The notes beneath the pieces were generated by a model, which searched no databases, was not told the DNA's origin, and saw only the letters and a list, made by a program, of their open reading frames with translations. Both the position numbers and the translations under genes were made by a program. Positions 7,708 through 14,613 of a DNA stretch of 16,473 bases are shown piece after piece (positions within the stretch are counted from its first letter, which is position 1; each line of letters opens with the position of its first letter). The stretch is from CG1-02-35-72 sp045046885. GTDB taxonomy: Bacteria; Bacteroidota; Bacteroidia; Flavobacteriales; Flavobacteriaceae. The stretch lies in contig JASFYX010000033.1 in assembly GCA_045046885.1 (NCBI GenBank), positions 1-16,473 of the forward strand, read 5' to 3'.

Positions 7708-7709
7708 TT

Positions 7710-8507
7710 TTGACACGAAATTCTAAAAATATTATTCTCGCTACCAAAAATTTAAGCATTGGTTATCCTTCAAAAAAAGGAGATATTGTTATTCAGAAAG
7801 AATTGAATTTGAATTTAAAATCGGGAACTTTAACGGGTATTTTAGGCATTAATGGTGTGGGTAAATCAACACTCCTTAGAACTTTGGCTAATATGCAAGA
7901 AGCTTTATCGGGTTCTGTTTTAATTTACAATAAAAACAGCACAGATTATGCGCCAAATACACTTTCTAAATATATAAGTTTGGTTTTAACCGAATCTCTA
8001 CCACCTTCAAATCTTACCGTTTTTGAATTGGTAGCTCTAGGGAGACAGCCCTATACCAACTGGTTGGGTACTTTAACACAAAATGATACCGTCATAATTA
8101 ATAAAGCCTTGCAGCAAACGGAAGTCACAAATTTATCGCAAAAAAAAATATACGAATTAAGTGATGGCCAAAAACAACGTGTTATGATAGCACGGGCTTT
8201 AGCACAAGATACAGATATAATTATTTTAGATGAACCGACAGCTCATCTTGACATCCATCATAAAATTGCTATTTTAAAACTCCTTAAAAACATCAGTAAA
8301 AACTTGGATAAAAGTATTTTAATCGCCACTCACGAAGTTAATTTCGCTTTACAGCTAACAGATGAATTATGGCTTATGTATCCTGATAAATGTATTACTG
8401 GCACAGCAAAATCGCTTATAAATAATGAAACGCTACAAGCGTTATTTAAATCAGATCTTATAAAATTCGACGCAAATAGCCGTCATTTTAATATTGTAAA
8501 CACATAA
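7710..8507 (+). CDS. btuD: BtuD-like ABC transporter ATPase
   Basis: This ATP-binding subunit powers the BtuC permease. From the TTG at 7710 it is 265 residues. It has Walker A GINGVGKST (46-54), signature LSDGQKQRVMIARAL starting at about 150, Walker B IIILDEP (170-176), D-loop following at AHLD, and switch His208 in IATHEV. The Q-loop region reads VLTESLPPSNLTVFELVALGR, the form usual in FecE/BtuD proteins of this phylum, where the classic Gln is not seen. A TTG at 7671 would overlap btuC by 37 bases and add 13 unconserved residues, so I prefer 7710, two bases after the btuC stop; ATT at 7707 is a further option. No ATG is available before the conserved sequence. It is the last gene of the importer unit; a 36-base gap with a promoter candidate follows. 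Confidence 0.88.
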   Translation: MTRNSKNIILATKNLSIGYPSKKGDIVIQKELNLNLKSGTLTGILGINGVGKSTLLRTLANMQEALSGSVLIYNKNSTDYAPNTLSKYISLVLTESLPPSNLTVFELVALGRQPYTNWLGTLTQNDTVIINKALQQTEVTNLSQKKIYELSDGQKQRVMIARALAQDTDIIILDEPTAHLDIHHKIAILKLLKNISKNLDKSILIATHEVNFALQLTDELWLMYPDKCITGTAKSLINNETLQALFKSDLIKFDANSRHFNIVNT

Positions 8508-8522
8508 ATTTACTTACCTTTA
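8494..8522 (+). promoter_or_regulatory. Candidate promoter of the peptidase/exonuclease/DUF3857 unit
   Basis: TTG (8494-8496), 18 bases, then TACCTTTA (8515-8522) is one mismatch (last base) from TTG-N17-23-TAnnTTTG. Transcription would begin near 8529, about 15 bases before the peptidase ATG at 8544. The TTG lies within the end of btuD. There is no terminator between the two units, so readthrough from btuD is also likely. Confidence 0.4.
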
Positions 8523-8543
8523 ACAATCATTATTATTTTTTAA

Positions 8544-9548
8544 ATGAAAAACTTCTTTTATTATCTTTTTTTATCAGCCCTAATTATTTCTTGTGCTACA
8601 CAAAGAGAAAATATTCATACTATTGATGCTAAATTTTTTGCCAATACCATCACAAAAGTTGATTTGCAAAATATTTTATACAAACTAGCTTCAAATGAAT
8701 TTGAGGGGCGTCGTTCAGGAGAAAAAGGGCAAAAATTAGCTGCAACTTTTTTGAGTAATTATTATAAAGAACGCGCTATAAATGCCACTAACGATAGCGC
8801 TAACTATTTACAAAATATTCCTAAAGCTTTTTTTAACGGGCGTTCAAATGCTGATTCAGAGAATATTGTGGCCTTTATTAAAGGCAGTGCTTATCCAAAT
8901 CAATATGTCATTATTTCTGCGCATTATGATCATTTGGGGAAGGTTGATGGTCGTTTATATCCTGGTGCAGATGATGATGGCTCGGGCACTTCGGCTGTTT
9001 TAGAAATTGCCGAAGCATTTAAATTGGCTTCAAAAGCAGGCCTTAGACCAAAACGTTCTGTGGTTTTTCTAAATTTAACTGGTGAAGAAGAAGGTTTATT
9101 TGGTTCGAAATATTATACAGAAAACCCTATTTTTCCTCTTAAAAATACCGTTGCCAATCTCAATATCGATATGATAGGTCGTGTTGACGATCAGCACCAA
9201 AATAATTCCAATTTTGTATACCTCATCGGATCTGATAAATTGAGTACAGAATTGCATCAAATATCCGAAACAGCCAATGACAATTACACACATTTAAAAT
9301 TAGATTACACTTATAATGATGAAAAAGATCCTAATAGATTTTATTACAGATCAGATCATTATAATTTTGCCAGACATAATATTCCCATTATTTTTTATTT
9401 TAATGGAGTACACGACGATTATCATCAACCTTCTGACACACCCGATAAAATAAACTACGATTTATTAAAAAAACGTGCCCAATTGGTTTTTTATACCGCT
9501 TGGGAATTGGCAAATCGTTCAAAACGCATAAAAGTAGATAAGAATTAG
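8544..9548 (+). CDS. M28 family zinc aminopeptidase-like lipoprotein
   Basis: This 334-residue protein should be a cell-envelope metallopeptidase that removes N-terminal residues from peptides using two zinc ions. The start carries a lipoprotein signal (MKNFFYYLFL...) with lipobox IISC, Cys17. The M28 motifs are all present: AHYDH (His127 and Asp129), GADDDGSG (141-148), the Glu pair in TGEEEG (181-182), NIDMIGR (Asp209) and HDDYHQPSDTPDK (His294); SDH at 270-272 is a further conserved element. With every expected ligand present it should be active. There is no PA-domain insertion, and the length is usual for the short flavobacterial form. Its stop TAG shares its last base with the GTG start of the following exonuclease gene, so the two are probably translated together. 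The peptide substrate is unknown. Confidence 0.9.
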   Translation: MKNFFYYLFLSALIISCATQRENIHTIDAKFFANTITKVDLQNILYKLASNEFEGRRSGEKGQKLAATFLSNYYKERAINATNDSANYLQNIPKAFFNGRSNADSENIVAFIKGSAYPNQYVIISAHYDHLGKVDGRLYPGADDDGSGTSAVLEIAEAFKLASKAGLRPKRSVVFLNLTGEEEGLFGSKYYTENPIFPLKNTVANLNIDMIGRVDDQHQNNSNFVYLIGSDKLSTELHQISETANDNYTHLKLDYTYNDEKDPNRFYYRSDHYNFARHNIPIIFYFNGVHDDYHQPSDTPDKINYDLLKKRAQLVFYTAWELANRSKRIKVDKN

Positions 9549-10636
9549 TGTACTGTATAATAGACATAGAAACTACTGGCGGCAAATTTAACGAAGAAGG
9601 AATTACCGAGATAGCCATTTATAAATTTGATGGACAAACAATTGTAGATCAATTTATAAGTCTTGTTAATCCAGAAAAACCAATTCAACCTTTTGTCGTA
9701 AATTTAACAGGTATCAACAATAAAATGTTGCGCAATGCCCCTAAATTTTATGAAGTCGCCAAGCGCATTGTAGAAATTACTGAAGGCTGTATTTTTGTTG
9801 CTCACAATTCTAGTTTCGATTACCGTATTTTAAGTCAGGAATTCAAACGTATTGGTTATGCTTTTGAAAAAGAAACGCTTTGTACAGTTGTACTGAGTAA
9901 AAAACTCATCCCCGATTTAGAATCGTATAGTTTGGGTAAGTTATGTCGGACTTTAGGTATAGCTGTCGCCGATAGGCATCGTGCTAGTGGCGATGCTTTG
10001 GCTACTGTTAAACTTTTTAAATTATTACTCTCTAAGGACTCCGAAAAAAGTATCATAAAAAAGAATATTAAACCTATTGTTAATGACAAATTAATTTCAG
10101 AAAAACTCACCCGATTATTGGAATCTCTACCTAGCAAAATGGGTGTTTTCTACCTACACGATAGCAAAGATGCTATTTTATACATAGGTAAATCGACTAA
10201 TATCAAAAAAGAAGTACTCAAAATTTTTATAGGAGAAAGTACTTCAAAAATTGCACTTCAAAAAAAAGTATATTCTATTTCCACAGAAGAAACGGGGAAT
10301 CTGCTCATTTCTAAAATAAAATACATCCAAGAATTAGTTCAAAATAAACCCAAATACAACAAACGTTATTTTACGCCATATAAAAGATATATGATTGATT
10401 TACCAGACATGTTAATAATTAATAAAGGACGTGATATTGGTGAAAAATCGGTTATTTTAATTGAGGACAACACCTATAAAGGTTTTGGTTATTTTGACTT
10501 AAACCATCAAATAAATAATATTGAAACTTTACATCATTTAATAAATGACACAGGAGATTCATCTGTAATCTTGCCCATAATTGATCAACATTTGAGACGT
10601 CATAAATCAGAAAAAATAATTTATTTAAAAAGATGA
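9548..10636 (+). CDS. DEDDh exonuclease fused to a degenerate GIY-YIG domain
   Basis: The N-terminal part (about 1-165) is a DnaQ/DNA polymerase III epsilon-like 3'-5' exonuclease. Motif I is DIETTG (Asp6, Glu8), motif II AHNSSFDYRIL (Asp91) and motif III RHRASGDA (His144, Asp149); all four acidic residues and the His are intact. Residues about 197-271 have the shape of a UvrC-type GIY-YIG nuclease domain: GVFYLHD, LYIGKSTNIK and a closing NKPKYN. However, the position of the essential Arg after NIK(K) is Glu222, and the position of the metal-binding Glu in the last helix is not Glu, so this domain looks inactive. A C-terminal tail of about 90 residues has no assignment. The fusion itself is common in Flavobacteriaceae and is thought to act in DNA repair. 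It starts at GTG 9548, overlapping the peptidase stop by one base, and its TGA overlaps the next ATG. Confidence 0.9.
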   Translation: MYCIIDIETTGGKFNEEGITEIAIYKFDGQTIVDQFISLVNPEKPIQPFVVNLTGINNKMLRNAPKFYEVAKRIVEITEGCIFVAHNSSFDYRILSQEFKRIGYAFEKETLCTVVLSKKLIPDLESYSLGKLCRTLGIAVADRHRASGDALATVKLFKLLLSKDSEKSIIKKNIKPIVNDKLISEKLTRLLESLPSKMGVFYLHDSKDAILYIGKSTNIKKEVLKIFIGESTSKIALQKKVYSISTEETGNLLISKIKYIQELVQNKPKYNKRYFTPYKRYMIDLPDMLIINKGRDIGEKSVILIEDNTYKGFGYFDLNHQINNIETLHHLINDTGDSSVILPIIDQHLRRHKSEKIIYLKR

Positions 10637-12612
10637 AAAACTTATACCTCGTTCTTTTACTAATTTTTGCTTTAAAAATTAATGCCCAAGACATACAGTT
10701 ACCTTATAAATTTGGAAATGTACCAATTAATGAACTCAAAATGCCATTTTACAGCAAAGACTCTTCAGCAAACGCTGTAGTTTTATACGAAAAAGCACTG
10801 GCTAAAAAAGTTTTTTCGAATGGTTATATTTTAACAGAAACCACTTTTTATTTCAAAATAAAAATATTTAACAAATCAGATAAAGACTATACCGCTAAAT
10901 CTATCTATTTGCATCACACACTAAAACAACATGATAAGCTTAAAAAGCTTAAAGTGGTAACCCATAATCTTAAAAATAACAAGGATGTAGAAACGTATCT
11001 ATCGAAAAAAAACATCTACAAAACCAGAGAAAGTGAATACTGGGAAAAAGTAAATTTTACAGCCCCAAATGTAGAAAATGGTAGTGTTATAGAAATTATG
11101 TACACGGTACAGTCACCTTTCGATTTTAATTTTACCGGTTGGACTTTTCAAGGAGAAATTCCCAAAGTTTACAGCGAACTCCACGCCTTAATTCCCGGTA
11201 ACTGGAAATACAATAAACGCCTTATTGGTTTTAGGAAACTCGATATAAAAGAACAAAAAATTAGACCCAAATGTTTTTTTGTTATAGGCTTAGAAAAAGA
11301 AGCCGATTGTGAAGACCTGACTTACGCAATGAAAGATGTTCCGGCTTTTAAGAAGGAAAAATATATGACAGATGAAGATAATTATAAATCGCGTATTGCT
11401 TTTGAATTATCTGAATACCACGGATTTGATGAGCGTGTTTTTAAATATACCAAAACTTGGAAAGATGTAGATACTAAATTAAAATATGAGTTTGGCTTTG
11501 GGGCGCAACTCAAAAAAATAGATTACACAAAAAAATTACTCCCTCAAGAACTATATGTAGGTAATGACACCCTAAAAACTGCTAAAAAAATATACCATTA
11601 TATTCAGAATTATTTTAAATGGGACGAAAAATATCACATCTTTAAAGATGTCGATTTTAAACAGGCTTTTAAAAATAAAACAGGGAATGCTACCGAAATA
11701 AATATTGCTTTATGTAACGCCCTTAACGCTGCCGGTATTAAATCTAACTTAATACTTATTTCTACCAGAGAAAATGGCTTACCAACTTATGTACATCCTA
11801 TTTTGTCTGATTTTAATTATGCCATAGTTTTAGCTAGAGTAGGTGCACAGTTTTACGAGCTGGATGCCGCTTCTAAATTAACCCCATTTGGCGTATTGCC
11901 TATAAGAGATTTAAATGCATATGGTAGGGTTTTAGACTTTGAAAAAGGTAGTTATTGGATAGATATAAAACCCACAAAAAGTGTAAGCTTAACAAGTTTA
12001 AACCTTACTCTTAATGACAGTATTGTAAATGGTTTTATGCGCATTAGCACAAATGCCTATAATGCCATAAACAAAAGAGATTTACTTATTAATTTAGGCT
12101 TAGGCCGCTACAAAAAAAACTTTATAGAAGACTTTGGGGCTAATGATTTACAAATTGATGTTTACAGAAATAAAAATTTAACCAATCTAGATAAACCACT
12201 AATAGAAGATTTTAAAATTACTTTTTCTAACGAACCAGAAGATAGTGATGCTTCTCTTATATTTATAAATCCTTTTTTCAACAAACTCAAATCAAATCCC
12301 TTTAAATTGGCCCAACGCACATATCCTGTCGATTTTGGTTATCTCCAATCAGAAAATTATAGAATAGCTATAACAATACCCGCTATCTACAGTATAAGTA
12401 GTGTGCCAAAAAATTACAATACTATTTTAGAAGGAAACACCGCTTCATTAACATCAACTACGCTAGTTAAAGGACAAAGTATTGTTATTAATTACAAGAT
12501 AAGTATTAATAAAGATAAATTTTTACCTGCTGAATATCAAAAATTAAAAGCTTTTTTTAAAAGTATTATAGATTTACAAAATGAAGAAATAGTACTTAAA
12601 AAAAATAATTAA
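10633..12612 (+). CDS. Secreted DUF3857 / transglutaminase-like protein, copy 1
   Basis: This 659-residue exported protein has a signal peptide (residues 1-19, ending NAQ). A DUF3857 region (about 45-200) is followed by a transglutaminase-like core (about 315-425) and a C-terminal DUF3858-like region (about 530-655, ending with DLQNEEIVLKK). In the core the place of the catalytic Cys reads GNATEIN (351-357, Ala353) and the place of the His reads FNYA (Tyr396); only Asp411 remains. As far as I recall, flavobacterial relatives commonly have GNVADIN here, so loss of the Cys is a family trait. The protein should be non-catalytic, perhaps a binding or assembly factor at the cell surface; its role is unknown. 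Cys214 and Cys226 may form a disulfide. The ATG overlaps the exonuclease TGA (ATGA), which favours translational coupling. It is the first of three tandem paralogues. Confidence 0.85.
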   Translation: MKNLYLVLLLIFALKINAQDIQLPYKFGNVPINELKMPFYSKDSSANAVVLYEKALAKKVFSNGYILTETTFYFKIKIFNKSDKDYTAKSIYLHHTLKQHDKLKKLKVVTHNLKNNKDVETYLSKKNIYKTRESEYWEKVNFTAPNVENGSVIEIMYTVQSPFDFNFTGWTFQGEIPKVYSELHALIPGNWKYNKRLIGFRKLDIKEQKIRPKCFFVIGLEKEADCEDLTYAMKDVPAFKKEKYMTDEDNYKSRIAFELSEYHGFDERVFKYTKTWKDVDTKLKYEFGFGAQLKKIDYTKKLLPQELYVGNDTLKTAKKIYHYIQNYFKWDEKYHIFKDVDFKQAFKNKTGNATEINIALCNALNAAGIKSNLILISTRENGLPTYVHPILSDFNYAIVLARVGAQFYELDAASKLTPFGVLPIRDLNAYGRVLDFEKGSYWIDIKPTKSVSLTSLNLTLNDSIVNGFMRISTNAYNAINKRDLLINLGLGRYKKNFIEDFGANDLQIDVYRNKNLTNLDKPLIEDFKITFSNEPEDSDASLIFINPFFNKLKSNPFKLAQRTYPVDFGYLQSENYRIAITIPAIYSISSVPKNYNTILEGNTASLTSTTLVKGQSIVINYKISINKDKFLPAEYQKLKAFFKSIIDLQNEEIVLKKNN

Positions 12613-12630
12613 TTCCGTTATAAATCATTT

Positions 12631-14610
12631 ATGAAGACGCCATATACTGTATTTTTTATTTTTATATCAATTTCATTGCAAGCTCAAAATTTAGAGCTTC
12701 CCTTTAAATTTGGTGATGTTTCACCACAGGAATTCGATATTAAATATTACGAAAAAGATTCTACGGCTAATGCACTTGTCCTTTACGAAAAAGCCTTAGC
12801 AGAAGTGGTTGTTGATCACGATTACTTGTATTTACAAACGACTTATTATTATAAAATTAAAATTTTTAACAATAAAGCTTATGACTATGCCACTGTAGAT
12901 ATTCCGCTGTATAACAATAAAAATTCTAAAGACAGAATATTTAACATTAAAGGAATTACTCATAATTTTGAAAATGGAAAGGACCAAAAAAAATATCTAG
13001 AAAAAAACAGCATTTTTATTACAAGGTCTAGTGGGCATTGGCGTGATGTTAAATTTACGCTTCCCAACATCAAAGAAGGCAGCGTTATAGAATACACTTA
13101 CACAATATTATCCCCTTACTTTTATAACTTTTCAGGATGGTACTTTCAAAGTGATATTCCTAAACTTTATAGTGAATTACACTCTCTTATCCCTGGAAAT
13201 TGGTATTACAACAAACGCTTAATTGGTTATAAACCTTTAGATGTCGAAAAAAAATCTATTAAATACAGCTGTTTAAATTTTGCCGGCTTAAAAAAAGGAG
13301 CAGATTGCGAAGATTTAACCTATGCTATGAAAGACGTTCCTGCATTTAAAGAAGAAGCATATTTAACCAGTATGAATAATTATTTATCACACGTTTCTTT
13401 TGAATTGGCAGAATACCATTCGTTTACAGGCGAAGTAGAGAAATATGCAACAAATTGGAAAGATGTTGATAAAAAATTTAGAAACGATTATCGGATTGGT
13501 GTTCAACTAAGACGTATAGATTATACAAAGAAATTATTGCCAAAAGAATTATTTGAAGAAACTGATACGCTCAAAAAAGCTATTAAAATATATCATTACA
13601 TACAAAATTATTTTACTTGGAACAAACAATACCATGTTATAAAATCTGTGAATTTTAAAGAAGCTTTTAAACAAAAAACGGGGAATGCTACAGAAATTAA
13701 TATTGCCCTGTGCAATGCTTTAAACGCTGCCGGAATTCCCACTAAAATAATGTTGCTTTCTACTAGAAGTAATGGTTTACCAACTTATGTTCATCCCGTA
13801 ATATCAGATTTTAATTACGCCATTGCCGTTGCAGAAATTGGTGGCATATTATACGAATTAGATGCCAGCATCAAATTAATACCCTTTGCTATGCTTCCCT
13901 ATAAAGTATTAAATTCTTACGGTCGCGTAATGGATTTTAAAAAAGGAAGCTATTGGTTAGATATAAAAGCACCAAGAAATATTAAAACAACATCTATTAA
14001 TTTAAAGCTAAACGAAGGTATTTTAACAGGGCTTATGCGTGTGAGTAGCAATGCTTTTATTGCCCATAGGAAGAGAGATGCCATTATAACGAGTGGCGAA
14101 AAAAAATACCGCAAAAAATATGAAGATAACTCTGAAATGAATGAACTCATTATAGAATCTTATAGAAACAGAAATTTAAACAATCTAGAAAAGTTATTTA
14201 TAGAAGACTTTAAAATTAGTTTAGAAAACGAATCAGACGATGAAGATTTAATTATAATTAATCCCTATTTTGATAGAATTACAACAAACCCATTTAAGTT
14301 AAAAGAGCGGACTTATCCAGTAAATTTTGGCTTTCTTCAAACAGAAAACTACCGTCTTAATTTTACAGTCCCTGCCAATTATAGTATTAGCTCTGTACCC
14401 AAAAACATCAATATAATTCTAGAAGACAACAGGGCTAGTTTAATAGGAAAAAGTATTGTAAATGGTAATAAAATTACTATAGATTACAGTCTTAAAATAA
14501 ATAAAGACAAATTTTTACCAAAAGAATACAACGACTTAAAAAACTACTTTAAAAGTATTATAGATTTACAAAATGAAGTTATAATACTTAAAAAGGTGAC
14601 AAAAAATTAA
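12631..14610 (+). CDS. Secreted DUF3857 / transglutaminase-like protein, copy 2
   Basis: Copy 2 is also 659 residues and aligns with copy 1 without gaps at least through residue 370; over residues 341-370, 26 of 30 positions are identical. The signal peptide ends SLQAQ at about 19. It shows the same substitutions at the catalytic sites: GNATEIN at 351-357 for the Cys motif, and FNYA for the His. Cys214 and Cys226 are conserved. The end again has the FKSIIDLQNE element. It begins 18 bases after copy 1, with no promoter or terminator in between. The close, gapless match indicates a tandem duplication that has diverged; no specific function can be assigned. Divergence is greatest in the N-terminal 60-140 region and the charged C-terminal region. 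Confidence 0.85.
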   Translation: MKTPYTVFFIFISISLQAQNLELPFKFGDVSPQEFDIKYYEKDSTANALVLYEKALAEVVVDHDYLYLQTTYYYKIKIFNNKAYDYATVDIPLYNNKNSKDRIFNIKGITHNFENGKDQKKYLEKNSIFITRSSGHWRDVKFTLPNIKEGSVIEYTYTILSPYFYNFSGWYFQSDIPKLYSELHSLIPGNWYYNKRLIGYKPLDVEKKSIKYSCLNFAGLKKGADCEDLTYAMKDVPAFKEEAYLTSMNNYLSHVSFELAEYHSFTGEVEKYATNWKDVDKKFRNDYRIGVQLRRIDYTKKLLPKELFEETDTLKKAIKIYHYIQNYFTWNKQYHVIKSVNFKEAFKQKTGNATEINIALCNALNAAGIPTKIMLLSTRSNGLPTYVHPVISDFNYAIAVAEIGGILYELDASIKLIPFAMLPYKVLNSYGRVMDFKKGSYWLDIKAPRNIKTTSINLKLNEGILTGLMRVSSNAFIAHRKRDAIITSGEKKYRKKYEDNSEMNELIIESYRNRNLNNLEKLFIEDFKISLENESDDEDLIIINPYFDRITTNPFKLKERTYPVNFGFLQTENYRLNFTVPANYSISSVPKNINIILEDNRASLIGKSIVNGNKITIDYSLKINKDKFLPKEYNDLKNYFKSIIDLQNEVIILKKVTKN

Positions 14611-14613
14611 AAT

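Noticed and set aside
7671..7709. btuD beginning at the TTG at 7671
   Set aside because: It overlaps the end of btuC by 37 bases and adds residues that do not look like the family N-terminus; TTG 7710 fits better.
8782..9003. Plus-strand frame of 73 codons inside the M28 peptidase
   Set aside because: The peptidase frame holds all zinc ligands across this region, so the alternative frame is a shadow.
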